Shown here: piece after piece, positions 1 through 8,961 of the stretch
How the letters are laid out: the number at the start of each line of letters is the position of its first letter
How positions within the stretch are numbered: the stretch's first letter is position 1
Assembly: GCA_001773255.1 (NCBI GenBank)
Contig: MEWF01000014.1
Span: forward strand, 9,416 to 49,301
Length of the DNA: 39,886 nt
DNA from: a candidate division WWE3 bacterium RIFOXYC2_FULL_42_13
Lineage (GTDB): Bacteria; Patescibacteriota; WWE3; UBA101185; UBA10185
Direction of reading: 5' to 3'
Notes under the pieces: model-generated
Databases searched by the model: none
Seen by the model: only the letters and a program-made list of their open reading frames with translations
Told to the model about the DNA's origin: nothing
Position numbers and translations under genes: made by a program

Positions 1-243
1 TATTCTGGTGTCATTCCAAAAACAAGTGGTAGCTGCCGAAGTTATAGTAATGCCTCTTTCACGTTCCTGGGCCATCCAGTCCATTTGAGCGGCACCTTCA
101 TGAACTTCGCCTATCTTATGAGATTTTCCGGTGTAATAAAGTATTCGTTCGGAAGTAGTAGTTTTACCGGCGTCAATATGTGCAATGATGCCTATATTGC
201 GAATTTTGTCTAAAGGGTAGTTCTTGTTTGATGATTCGGCCAT
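1..243 (-). CDS. fusA: Elongation factor G, N-terminal 81 residues (runs off window)
   Basis: EF-G is the GTPase that drives translocation of tRNA and mRNA on the ribosome. The visible 81 residues hold the P-loop AHIDAGKTT (about residues 21-29) and the switch I signature ERGITI near residue 64, both diagnostic of EF-G rather than EF-Tu. The ATG is at 243-241, and the frame stays open to base 1, so the rest lies outside the window. It follows rpsG by 34 bp and is the last visible member of the rpoB-rpoC-rpsL-rpsG-fusA string, the classic str operon joined to rpoBC. No strong Shine-Dalgarno is seen before the start, only a weak GAAGG about 10 bases upstream. Confidence 0.97.
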   Translation of the reverse strand, partial: MAESSNKNYPLDKIRNIGIIAHIDAGKTTTSERILYYTGKSHKIGEVHEGAAQMDWMAQERERGITITSAATTCFWNDTRI

Positions 244-277
244 ATTTATAGAAACCTTCGTTAATAGAAATTAGTAA

Positions 278-745
278 TTATCTCCTGGCAAAATGTGCAA
301 ATGCTCTGTTAGCGTCAGCCATTCTGTGAGTATCGTCCCGTTTCTTGATCGCGTCACCCATACTTTGATAGGCATTGTTAAGTTCTTCATAAAGCTTTTC
401 TTCCATCGGCTTACCCTTTTTATTCCTCGCGGCTGTGATCAACCATCTTAATGCCAGGGCTTCGGATCTTTCGTGTTTAAGGGGCATGGGTACTTGATAA
501 GTGGCACCGCCCACTCTTTTTGATCTTACTTCCTGCTGAGGCATTACATTTTTAACTGCCGCTTCGAACGTTCTGAGACCCTCTTTTCTATCTTCATTTA
601 AACGGTCGATAGCACCATAAACAACAGATTCGGCGATGGATTTTTTTCCGCTCAGCATGACAATATTTATCATCCTGTTTACAATTTTCGACTTGAAAAC
701 GGGATCACCTAATAAAACTCTTTTCTTTGCGGGTTTTCCTCTCAT
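278..745 (-). CDS. rpsG: 30S ribosomal protein uS7
   Basis: uS7 nucleates assembly of the 30S head and lies near the E site. The 155 residues match the usual bacterial length of about 156. The start includes MRGKPAKKR and the body has the expected VNRMINIVMLSGKKS and GGATYQVPMPL segments. The start ATG overlaps the stop of rpsL in an ATGA arrangement. It is preceded by a strong Shine-Dalgarno, AAGGAGG, about 7 bases upstream and inside the end of rpsL, so initiation here should be efficient as well as coupled. Confidence 0.98.
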   Translation of the reverse strand: MRGKPAKKRVLLGDPVFKSKIVNRMINIVMLSGKKSIAESVVYGAIDRLNEDRKEGLRTFEAAVKNVMPQQEVRSKRVGGATYQVPMPLKHERSEALALRWLITAARNKKGKPMEEKLYEELNNAYQSMGDAIKKRDDTHRMADANRAFAHFARR

Positions 746-1164
746 TTTTTAGCCTCCTTGGGTTTCTTAGTTCCGTAGATAGAACGTGAAGTTTTTCTTG
801 ACTGCACACCTGCGAGATCCAGTGTTCCTCTGACGATTGTGTACTTGACTCCGGGAAGGTCCTGAACTTTTCCGCCTTTCACAAGCACAACCGAGTGCTC
901 TTGAAGGTTGTGCCCCTCGCCGGGAATGTAAACAGTCACCTCTTTTTTGTTGGATAATCTCACCCTCGCAGTCTTTCTAAGAGCAGAGTTAGGTTTTTTA
1001 GGAGTTTGTGTTCTCACCAAAAGTACAACGCCCCTCTTGAAAGGACCCTGTCTTTTAATGGGACGCCTCTTCAGGGTATTGAATGCTTCCTTCAAAGCCC
1101 TTGTCGAAGATTTTTTAGATTTTGTTTTTCTGTTTTTTCTAAGTAACTGGTTTATAGTAGGCAT
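742..1164 (-). CDS. rpsL: 30S ribosomal protein uS12
   Basis: uS12 is the decoding-centre protein and the target of streptomycin-resistance mutations. The conserved TPKKPNSALRK, GEGHNLQEHSVVL and KVQDLPGVKY segments are intact, including the Lys and Asp of the decoding loops. At 140 residues it is longer than the E. coli form (124). The extra residues lie after position 20, before QGPFKRG, as in the Gram-positive type of uS12. The start lies 2 bases after the rpoC stop, and the GGAG of the last rpoC codons serves as its Shine-Dalgarno (spacing about 6). Confidence 0.98.
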   Translation of the reverse strand: MPTINQLLRKNRKTKSKKSSTRALKEAFNTLKRRPIKRQGPFKRGVVLLVRTQTPKKPNSALRKTARVRLSNKKEVTVYIPGEGHNLQEHSVVLVKGGKVQDLPGVKYTIVRGTLDLAGVQSRKTSRSIYGTKKPKEAKK

Positions 1165-1166
1165 AA

Positions 1167-4100
1167 TTACTCCAATCGCGCGCGGTCGCCTGTCGGGATT
1201 AATCTACCAATTATAACGTTTTCTTTCAATCCCAAAAGATAATCAACCTTACCAGAAGCCGCTGCGTCGGTCAACACATTGCTTGTCTGAATAAATGAGG
1301 CGGCCGACAAGAAACTATCAGTGTTCAACGAAGCTCTGGTAATACCGAGCATGGTAAGTTTTCCCGTTGCGGGAGCTCCGCCACTGGCAATAACCTCTTC
1401 GTTCACTTCCATAAATCTGGCTTTGGTACTGAGCTCGCCCTCCATAAATTCTGTATCCCCGACCTCATCGATCTTGACGTGATTAAACATTTGTTTGACG
1501 ATTATCTCGATGTGTTTATCGTTTAAAGCTACACCCTGAGAAGCGTAAACTTTCTGAATCTCTTCAATGATGTACCTTTTGGTCTCATCGACTCCCACAG
1601 TCCTGAACAGGTCTGTAAGGTCAAGGTTGCCGGCGGTTAACTTCTCGCCCTTTGCAACAATCTCACCTTCTTTGACTATTATTTCTTCGACCGGATCCAC
1701 CAAATATTCGGTGGCCTCTTCATCACGATCCGTTGGAATAACGATAATCTTTCTTTCGTCGCCGCTTTTCACAATGTTGACAACACCTGTTATATCCGAC
1801 ATTAAAGAAAGAAATTTTGGAGCTCTTGCCTCTACCAATTCCTCAACTCTGGGCAAACCCTGAGTGATGTCTTTTCCTGCGATACCTCCGGTATGGAAGG
1901 TTCTCATGGAAAGTTGGGTGCCCGGTTCGCCGATTGACTGGGCTGCCGCAACACCTACCGCTGTTCCCATGTTCACAAGTTTCCCCGTCATGAGATCTTT
2001 GCCATAGCACTTGCCGCAGATACCTCTTCTGGTCTCACAGTGCATAGGAGATCTGATAATAATGTTCTCAACTCCACCGGCTTCTATTTTGGCGACATCT
2101 TCGCGCGAAAGTAGCGTATTTCTCTTTACCAAGGTCTTCCCTTTGACCTTAACATCCGAAGCGAGGTAGCGTCCTATAACTCTGTCCGCAAAGGTCTGAA
2201 GTAAAGTTCCTTCCCCCACCTTCATTGTTCTACCGTGCTCGGTGCCGCAGTCCTCGACTCGCACTATAACATCCTGTGAAACGTCTACCAGTCTTCTTGT
2301 TAAGTAACCTGCGTCGGCTGTCTTCAGGCCTTTGTCTACCAATCCTTTTCTTGCCCCTTTAGCTCCTATGAAGTATTCCAAAGCTGATAGTCCGTATTTA
2401 TAATTGCCGAGAATAGGAACCTCAACAGTTTTACCCGAGGTATCAACGACTAAACCCTTCATACCGGCAACCTGCTTAACCTGATCTCTCGAAGCACGGG
2501 TTGATCCTGACTTGACCAAAACTTTAACCGGATTATCGTCGGCCAGCGCATCCCAAATGGCAGCATCAAGGTCGGATATTACTTTATTCCATGTATCTTC
2601 TTTAAGTCTTGAAGCCTCAGCTCTTGTTATTAAACCTCTCTTGTAGTTAGACTCGATCTCGGCTACAGTTTCTTTTCCCTTAGTTATAATTGAAGTTCTC
2701 GCCTGAGGAACCTGAATATCAGCTAAAGAAACCGACTGACCGCTGATAGTTCCGTATCTTAACCCGAGGTCTTTAAGGTCGTCGATGAATTTAACAACTA
2801 CCTCATTAGTTTCCGTTTCAAAGGTTCTCTGCAATATGGAATTGATCTGTTTCTTATCCATCGTCTGATTTACATACCCGAACCTTTCCGGAACGACTCT
2901 GTTGAATATGAGTCTGCCGAAGGTAGTCTCTACGATTTCTCCGTTGACACCTATTTTTATCTTTTGTCTAAGATTTACTTCTCCGGTAACATCGACCGCG
3001 TGCATAAGTTCGTTCTCGTCGGAGAAAACTCTTTCAAATAGAGGCAGTTTCTCATCGATGGATGTTATGTAGTAAACACCGAACAACATTATTTTTGTCG
3101 GGATTGAGATCGGAGATCCGTTCGACGGGTTCAGCAAGTTGTTGGTAGATATCATCACTGTCTTGGCTTCTTCTATAGCTTTATCACCCAACGGAACATG
3201 AACGGCCATCTGGTCCCCGTCAAAGTCGGCATTGTATCCTGAACAAACGCACAGATGAAGTTTAATGGAATTTCCTTCCACCAGCTTCGGATAGAATGCC
3301 TGAATACCCAATCTCCAAAGAGTAGGTGCGCGGTTCAAAAGCACGGGATGATCATGAACAACTTCTTCCAGGATATCCCATACTTCAGGAACGCGTGATT
3401 CCAGATAGTATTTGGCACTTTTTACATTAGGAGCATATCCTCTGCCAAGTATTTCTCTCAGAACCATGGGTTTAAACAACTCCAGAGCCATGTCCTTAGG
3501 AAGTCCGCATTCATTCAACTTCAGGTTAGGTCCGTTTATGATAACGCCTCTTCCTGAGTAATCGACTCTTTTTCCCAAAAGATTCAAACGGAATATTCCC
3601 TGTTTACCTTTTATCATGTCGGCCAGGGATCTCAGTTCTTTTTTACCTCTGGTTACCCTTGTCTTTTGCCTTTGTTTCGAAGCATCAAAAAGTGCATCTA
3701 CGGATTCCTGCAACATTCTTTTCTCGTTTCTTACTATAATTTCGGGGGCGCCCAGGTCGAGCAGCCTTCCCAAACGGTTATTTCTGTTGATCAGCCTTCT
3801 ATATAGATCATTCAGGTCGGAACTTGCAAAGCGTCCGCCCTCCAGCTGAACCATAGGTCTCAAATCCGGAGGAATAACCGGAATTATTTCCATAATCATT
3901 CTGTCGGGAGAGATGTTTGCTTTTCTGAATTGTTCGACAACTTTTAATCTTTTATTTATTCTTTGAGCCTTCTGACCCTTGGAAGTAGTGAGATCCGATC
4001 TTAGTTTCTCTGACAGATCGTTAAGATCCATACTTTTTAATATGTTCTGCAGAGCTTCCGCTCCTATTTCCAACTGAGCGAATACTTCAAGATAATTTAC

Positions 4101-4835
4101 CAGCTGTATATATTCGTTTTCGGATATTACAGAGTACTGTTCGACACTTTCAATTTTCTTTTGAACTATTTTGAAGTGTTTTTCCTGCTCTTCTATCTTT
4201 TTTTCGTACTGTGTCCTTATTTGCTGAGTCTTCTCCCTGATCTTTCTTTCTTCTTCGGCGCGTTTTATTTCTTCAGGAATCTTAGCAATGTTCTTCAGTT
4301 CAACTTCTACTTCCTGCACTTTTACGTCGGCCTCTTTATTTATCTGAGCTTTAACTTTTTCAAAATCTTTTGTAACCATATCTATGGCCTCTGCTTTTTT
4401 CTTGCCGTCCATTGCTGTAACTATAAATGACGCGAAGTAAACAACAGACTCCACATTTCTCGGTGTAAGATCGAGAAGCAAGGCCATCTTTGACGGAATG
4501 CCTTTGAAGAACCATACGTGGGCTACAGGAGAAGAAAGTTTTATATGCCCCATTCTTTCTCTTCTCACTCTGGAATGTGTTACTTCAACACCGCACTTAT
4601 CGCACAAAACACCCTTGTATCTTATGCCTTTATATTTTCCGCAATAACATTCGTAATTCTTTGATGGACCGAAGATACGCTCATCAAAAAGTCCTTCCCT
4701 TTCCGGCTTGAAAGTTCTGTAGTTTATGGTCTCGGGTTTAGTAACCTCGCCGAATGACCAACTCAGTAGTTCCTGGCTAGATGCCAGATATATTTTTATT
4801 GCGTCAAAATCTTTTAATTGGCTAATGTCTTTCAT
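1167..4835 (-). CDS. rpoC: DNA-directed RNA polymerase subunit beta'
   Basis: This is the largest catalytic subunit of RNA polymerase, 1222 residues, close to the Gram-positive length and shorter than E. coli (1407). Visible landmarks are the N-terminal zinc ribbon (CYCGKY followed by CDKCG, about residues 62-80), the catalytic Mg-binding NADFDGDQ loop, and the second zinc site built from DCGTEHG and CETRRGICGKC near the C-terminal third. Residues about 145-245 form a long, highly charged region rich in Lys, Glu and Gln that looks like a coiled coil inserted in the N-terminal module. The gene follows rpoB by 15 bp and is almost fused to rpsL (2 bp). Confidence 0.98.
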   Translation of the reverse strand: MKDISQLKDFDAIKIYLASSQELLSWSFGEVTKPETINYRTFKPEREGLFDERIFGPSKNYECYCGKYKGIRYKGVLCDKCGVEVTHSRVRRERMGHIKLSSPVAHVWFFKGIPSKMALLLDLTPRNVESVVYFASFIVTAMDGKKKAEAIDMVTKDFEKVKAQINKEADVKVQEVEVELKNIAKIPEEIKRAEEERKIREKTQQIRTQYEKKIEEQEKHFKIVQKKIESVEQYSVISENEYIQLVNYLEVFAQLEIGAEALQNILKSMDLNDLSEKLRSDLTTSKGQKAQRINKRLKVVEQFRKANISPDRMIMEIIPVIPPDLRPMVQLEGGRFASSDLNDLYRRLINRNNRLGRLLDLGAPEIIVRNEKRMLQESVDALFDASKQRQKTRVTRGKKELRSLADMIKGKQGIFRLNLLGKRVDYSGRGVIINGPNLKLNECGLPKDMALELFKPMVLREILGRGYAPNVKSAKYYLESRVPEVWDILEEVVHDHPVLLNRAPTLWRLGIQAFYPKLVEGNSIKLHLCVCSGYNADFDGDQMAVHVPLGDKAIEEAKTVMISTNNLLNPSNGSPISIPTKIMLFGVYYITSIDEKLPLFERVFSDENELMHAVDVTGEVNLRQKIKIGVNGEIVETTFGRLIFNRVVPERFGYVNQTMDKKQINSILQRTFETETNEVVVKFIDDLKDLGLRYGTISGQSVSLADIQVPQARTSIITKGKETVAEIESNYKRGLITRAEASRLKEDTWNKVISDLDAAIWDALADDNPVKVLVKSGSTRASRDQVKQVAGMKGLVVDTSGKTVEVPILGNYKYGLSALEYFIGAKGARKGLVDKGLKTADAGYLTRRLVDVSQDVIVRVEDCGTEHGRTMKVGEGTLLQTFADRVIGRYLASDVKVKGKTLVKRNTLLSREDVAKIEAGGVENIIIRSPMHCETRRGICGKCYGKDLMTGKLVNMGTAVGVAAAQSIGEPGTQLSMRTFHTGGIAGKDITQGLPRVEELVEARAPKFLSLMSDITGVVNIVKSGDERKIIVIPTDRDEEATEYLVDPVEEIIVKEGEIVAKGEKLTAGNLDLTDLFRTVGVDETKRYIIEEIQKVYASQGVALNDKHIEIIVKQMFNHVKIDEVGDTEFMEGELSTKARFMEVNEEVIASGGAPATGKLTMLGITRASLNTDSFLSAASFIQTSNVLTDAAASGKVDYLLGLKENVIIGRLIPTGDRARLE

Positions 4836-4850
4836 ATTTATATGCGGAAA

Positions 4851-7800
4851 TTATTCTTCCGATTCCGCCTCCTGCTCGGAAATTTCTTCACTGGCTATCT
4901 TTGCGGCCGTTTCCGTGGAAGTATCTACAACTTCCGCTTCCGGCACACTTTCCTCAACTTCTTCAGCCGGACCCGAACCTTCCTCAGAAGAATAGGCTTC
5001 AAGACCCAAACCCAATCCGTTAAGTTTTCTGACAAGTAATTTAAATGTTTCAGGTACGGAAGATTCAGGTATTTCTTTACCCTGAACCATCGCACTGTAA
5101 GCTTGAGTTCTTCCCAACATATCATCCGATTTAATAGTCAAAATTTCCTTGAGTATGTTTGCGGCACCATAAGCTTCGAGAGCCCATACTTCCATTTCTC
5201 CGAATCTTTGTCCGCCGAATTGAGCTTTACCCCCAAGAGGCTGCTGTGTAATCAAAGAGTAAGGACCCGTTGATCTGGCGTGCATTTTCTCTTCTGACAT
5301 ATGTATGAGTTTTAGAATGTATGTATCACCTACGACAATCTCGTTATGGAAATACTCACCGTTCCTGCCGTCAATCAGTTTCATTTTTCCCGTTACAGGA
5401 AGGCCGGCTTTCATCAACTCGGCGTTGATAAGTTCTTCGGGAATTTCCTGTAAGGAAGGAACCTCGTAAGTCTTTCCTAATGTTTTTCCGGCCATGCCGA
5501 GCGAGGCTTCCAAAATTTGGCCGACATTCATACGTTTCAGAACCGCTTCCGAAGAAAATATAATATCGATTGTGGTTCCGTCGGGAAGCATGGGCATGTC
5601 CACAACAGGTACTATCGCTGAAATAACACCTTTGTTACCGTGTCTTCCTGCCAGCTTGTCTCCGATATCTATCTTCTTTTGCTGCGCAACGTACACAGTA
5701 ATCCTCTCGATCGTTCCCGCAGGTAAAGATTCGTTGTCCTTCTTTGTGACCCTTTTTATGCCTATAACAACACCGTGCTCGCCGTGGGGCATGTACAAAG
5801 ACGTGTCCCTGACATCCTTGGCTTTTTCACCGAAAATGGCTCTTAAAAGCCGTTCCTCGGATGTAAGGTCCATTTCCCCTTTGGGGGCGACTTTGCCGAC
5901 GAGAATATCGCTGGATTTAACTTTAGAGCCGACGGCGACTATTCCGTCCTCATCAAGATTTCTCAATGACTCCTCGGAGACGTTGGGGATGTCCCGTGTG
6001 ATTTCTTCGGGTCCTAATTTGGTTTCCTGAACTGAAGTTTGGTAGTCGGAAACGTGAATTGAAGTTAAAACGTCCTCTTTTACCAGCCTGTCCGAAATGA
6101 CAATACCGTCTTCAAACTCAAGACCTTCGTAGATCATATAAGCAACTTTCATATTTGTTCCGATGGAAAGCTCGCCATTGTTAACGGCCGGTCCCTCGAC
6201 AAGTACATCGCCTTCTTTTACTTTTTGACCGGTTTCAACGACAACATACTGATTAAAACAAGTATCGCTGTTGGTCTGCTCGAATTTAGCTGCGGTGTAT
6301 TCTACCTTTGAACCTTTTCCTCCATGGCCGTACTTAACGATTACTTTTCTGGCATCCGCGAATTCAACAACTCCGTCTCCGTCTGCAAGAATAAGGGCAT
6401 TTGTATTTCGGGCAATTTCTCCTTCGATCCCGGTGCCTATTATAGGAGTTTCCGGTCTGATCAAAGGAACCGCCTGGGACATCTGTTGAGTACCCATCAA
6501 GGCTCTTGCGATATCGTTATTTTGCAAAAAAGGAATAAGACCTGCGGCTACACCCACGACCTGTCGTGGAACAACCTCAATATATTCTGCTAAAGCAACG
6601 TCACCGAGGAAAAAGTTGCCGCCCTTTCGGAGAGGAACCTGTTTATCGGTTATAAAACCTTTTGCATCCACAGCTACCGACTGATCCGTGATATGAGCGT
6701 TCTCTTCATCGTAGGCTGCCAGATAAACTATCTCGTCCGTTAGCCTGATATCACCCGAAGGTTTTTTTTCAAGTTTAATGTAAGGGGTTTCCAAAAAACC
6801 GTATTCGTTGACCTTGGCATAAGAGGCAAGGTAGTTGATTAATCCTATATTCGGTCCTTCCGGAGTTCTTACAGGACAAACTCTTCCGAATGAAGAATAG
6901 TGAACGTCTCTTACCGAGAAGCTTGCTCTTTCTTTTGTAAGACCTCCCGGTCCCAAAACCGAAAGTCTTCTCAAATGATCTAATGCCGTTAAAGGATTTT
7001 GCTGATCGTGAAGTTGGGACAATTGACCGGTAGCAAAAAAGCTGTGAACAGCAGCTGCTATGGCTCTGGGTGATATAAGAACAGAAGGTTCAGGAAGTGT
7101 TTCACGCGGAGACAAGGACATTCTCTCTTTAATATTCTTTTCCATTCTCAAAAAGCCTATTCTCATTTGCCACTGAAGAAGTTCTCCCACGCTTTTGACG
7201 CGCCTGTTACCCAAAAAATCTACATCGTCGGGAACACCGACACCATTATTCAACTCAATTATTCTCGAAACTATCTTAATAAGATCCTCCAAAGTAAGCA
7301 GTCTGTGATCGGCATCGTTGGGAATATTTAATCCCAGAGATTTGTTTAATTTAAATCTCCCGACGTGGCCCATGCTGAATCTTCTTTTGTTGAAGAACAT
7401 GGCAGCTACAAGAGCCTTGGCGTTCTCCAACACCAGAGGTTCTCCGGGTCTCATTTTTCTATAGATCTCGATGCACGATTCTTCAAAGCTGGAGGCCGGG
7501 TCTTTTGCCAATGTTTCGTTTATGTAGTTTATCTCAGGATTTGACTCTACATTTTCAAATGTTTTTCGTATGTCCTCGTCCTCTTCAAGTCCGAAAACTC
7601 TCAAAAGGGTAGTAACGGCTATTTTTCTCTTCCTGTCTATCCTCACACTCAAAACGCCATTTCTGGATGTCTCGAACTCAAGCCAGACACCACTCTTAGG
7701 CAGTATTTTTGCACCTGCCAAGAATTGTCCCGTAACGGGAGAAGGTTCTCCCGTAAAGAGAACTCCTTCTGCTCTGATCAGCTGATTAACTATGGTTCTT

Positions 7801-8159
7801 TCAACGCCGCTTATTACAAAGGTTCCTCTTTGAGTCATCAAAGGAAGGTCGCCCATGTATATATTCGATACTTTCTTCTTTTTTGTTAAAGGATCCTCTA
7901 TTGTAGCCTTGACATACCAGGGGGCGTCGAAAGTTCTACCGGTCCTTTTAGCTTCAGGTATGGAAATATTCTCCTTCTCTATAGAGGGATCGGAGAGGGT
8001 AACAACCCACCCTCTACCCGAGCTGTCCTCGACGGTACCTAGTTCTTCGAGAATCTCCTTAAGACCCTCGTTCATGAGCCAGTTGTATGAATTTAATTGT
8101 ATATCTGCTAAGTTTGGAAGATTTAAAGCTATTTTTCTTTTAGAAAAAGTTTCTCTCAT
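4851..8159 (-). CDS. rpoB: DNA-directed RNA polymerase subunit beta
   Basis: Beta subunit of RNA polymerase, 1102 residues, on the short side for the family. The rifampicin pocket is recognisable (GQLSQLHDQQNP followed by DHLRRLSVLGPGG). The residues equivalent to E. coli D516, H526 and S531 are conserved, while position 527 is Leu instead of Lys. The GRVCPVRTPEGPNIGLI segment and the C-terminal GGKAQFGGQRFGEMEVWALEAYG segment are intact. The last 45-50 residues form an acidic, Glu-rich tail. It heads the str-type operon, with about 220 bp of upstream DNA that holds a candidate promoter and AT-rich hairpins. A weak GGGG Shine-Dalgarno lies 9 bases before the ATG. Confidence 0.98.
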   Translation of the reverse strand: MRETFSKRKIALNLPNLADIQLNSYNWLMNEGLKEILEELGTVEDSSGRGWVVTLSDPSIEKENISIPEAKRTGRTFDAPWYVKATIEDPLTKKKKVSNIYMGDLPLMTQRGTFVISGVERTIVNQLIRAEGVLFTGEPSPVTGQFLAGAKILPKSGVWLEFETSRNGVLSVRIDRKRKIAVTTLLRVFGLEEDEDIRKTFENVESNPEINYINETLAKDPASSFEESCIEIYRKMRPGEPLVLENAKALVAAMFFNKRRFSMGHVGRFKLNKSLGLNIPNDADHRLLTLEDLIKIVSRIIELNNGVGVPDDVDFLGNRRVKSVGELLQWQMRIGFLRMEKNIKERMSLSPRETLPEPSVLISPRAIAAAVHSFFATGQLSQLHDQQNPLTALDHLRRLSVLGPGGLTKERASFSVRDVHYSSFGRVCPVRTPEGPNIGLINYLASYAKVNEYGFLETPYIKLEKKPSGDIRLTDEIVYLAAYDEENAHITDQSVAVDAKGFITDKQVPLRKGGNFFLGDVALAEYIEVVPRQVVGVAAGLIPFLQNNDIARALMGTQQMSQAVPLIRPETPIIGTGIEGEIARNTNALILADGDGVVEFADARKVIVKYGHGGKGSKVEYTAAKFEQTNSDTCFNQYVVVETGQKVKEGDVLVEGPAVNNGELSIGTNMKVAYMIYEGLEFEDGIVISDRLVKEDVLTSIHVSDYQTSVQETKLGPEEITRDIPNVSEESLRNLDEDGIVAVGSKVKSSDILVGKVAPKGEMDLTSEERLLRAIFGEKAKDVRDTSLYMPHGEHGVVIGIKRVTKKDNESLPAGTIERITVYVAQQKKIDIGDKLAGRHGNKGVISAIVPVVDMPMLPDGTTIDIIFSSEAVLKRMNVGQILEASLGMAGKTLGKTYEVPSLQEIPEELINAELMKAGLPVTGKMKLIDGRNGEYFHNEIVVGDTYILKLIHMSEEKMHARSTGPYSLITQQPLGGKAQFGGQRFGEMEVWALEAYGAANILKEILTIKSDDMLGRTQAYSAMVQGKEIPESSVPETFKLLVRKLNGLGLGLEAYSSEEGSGPAEEVEESVPEAEVVDTSTETAAKIASEEISEQEAESEE

Positions 8160-8183
8160 TAAGTTTTTCCCCTAAATTTGGCC

Positions 8184-8199
8184 GTAAAAAAAATTTTAC
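8184..8199. other. Small perfect hairpin in the rpoB leader
   Basis: The bases form GTAAAA-AAAA-TTTTAC, a 6 bp stem with a 4 base loop, about 25 bases before the rpoB ATG. A second short inverted repeat (TTTCA-CCG-TGAAA) lies at 8256-8268. They sit in the 8160-8379 gap, the longest non-coding stretch of the window. This could be leader structure or mere AT-rich sequence. No recognised riboswitch or ribosomal-protein binding site was identified. Confidence 0.3.
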
Positions 8200-8347
8200 T
8201 ACAAAAGGACGTTTTTATTAAGTTTTTTCCGTGTTTTCGTAATGAAAAGGTAATCTTTCACCGTGAAAACTGAGCCTTTTCCAACAGAAAATCGACCCCA
8301 AAGGTCTTATTTCTCAAAAATATTGGAAATGCTTTAGAACAGTGCGA

Positions 8348-8376
8348 AAACTACCATATCCCGAAAAGGTTGTCAA
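8348..8376 (-). promoter_or_regulatory. Candidate sigma-70-type promoter for rpoBC-rpsLG-fusA
   Basis: On the minus strand a perfect TTGACA (8371-8376) is followed by exactly 17 bp and TAGTTT (8348-8353). The -10 matches consensus at only three positions. Initiation here would give rpoB a leader of about 180 nt. The TTGACA lies just downstream of the lepB stop. Confidence 0.5.
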
Positions 8377-8379
8377 CAT

Positions 8380-8928
8380 CTAATTTACGAACCCTACCTT
8401 TCCCACCGGCCAAAAGCGGAAAACAACCCTTCCTACAATATCCGAAGCCTTAACCATGCCGAAAACGCGGGAATCCAGAGAATTGCGCCTGTTGTCCCCC
8501 ATCACAACATAATAACCGTCCTTTATCTCCACGGATCTGCCCTCCTGCAAAAACTCATTCCCGCCTACAGTACAACCGCCGGAACCCAAATACTCCTCGT
8601 CCAGAGTAAATTGGTGGCCGTCGCGATATATGTAAATTTTACACTCAAATACTTTAATTATGTCACCCGGAAGCCCGATGACCCTTTTTATGAAGTGTCT
8701 GGAGTCTTCGGTGGGAGGTACGAGTACGACCACCTCGCCTCTTTCGTAACCCCTGAAGTTTTTGGATATTTTATCTACCAAAATTCTTTCCCCTGTTCCG
8801 AAATTCGGTTCCATACTTGCCCCCCAGACAACCTCGACGGACCCTATCGTAATGTACAGCACAAGAACAACCAGAAGGGAGGTTAAAAATGATTCTGCAA
8901 TTTCATAAAAATGTCTCTTTATATTCAT
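8380..8928 (-). CDS. lepB: Signal peptidase I, Ser-Lys type
   Basis: A membrane-bound protease that removes signal peptides from Sec-exported proteins. A single N-terminal transmembrane segment (about residues 15-37) precedes the catalytic Ser motif (ASMEPNF), the general-base Lys motif (RHFIKRVIGLPGD) and the box E motif (VVMGDNRRNSLDSR). The protein is complete at about 182 residues. I chose the ATG at 8928 (MNIKRHF). The frame is open to 8979, but that longer form would overlap the divergent gene starting at 8962 and adds no domain. A second signal peptidase of a different catalytic type is encoded at about 22.8 kb. Confidence 0.95.
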   Translation of the reverse strand: MNIKRHFYEIAESFLTSLLVVLVLYITIGSVEVVWGASMEPNFGTGERILVDKISKNFRGYERGEVVVLVPPTEDSRHFIKRVIGLPGDIIKVFECKIYIYRDGHQFTLDEEYLGSGGCTVGGNEFLQEGRSVEIKDGYYVVMGDNRRNSLDSRVFGMVKASDIVGRVVFRFWPVGKVGFVN

Positions 8929-8947
8929 ATCGGTTTTATGGTATTTA

Positions 8948-8953
8948 TATAAT
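8948..8953 (+). promoter_or_regulatory. Consensus -10 element very close to the start of the TPR membrane protein
   Basis: A perfect TATAAT ends 8 bases before the ATG at 8962. By normal -10 geometry the transcript would begin 1-2 bases before the start codon, so the mRNA would be essentially leaderless, and no Shine-Dalgarno is present. A poor -35 (TTCATA, 8924-8929) lies 18 bp upstream. Confidence 0.55.
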
Positions 8954-8961
8954 ATCTGACT

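Noticed and set aside
5494..6030. Plus-strand open frame of 178 codons inside rpoB
   Set aside because: Composition is typical of an antisense shadow, with no Shine-Dalgarno or promoter, opposite conserved RNA polymerase sequence.
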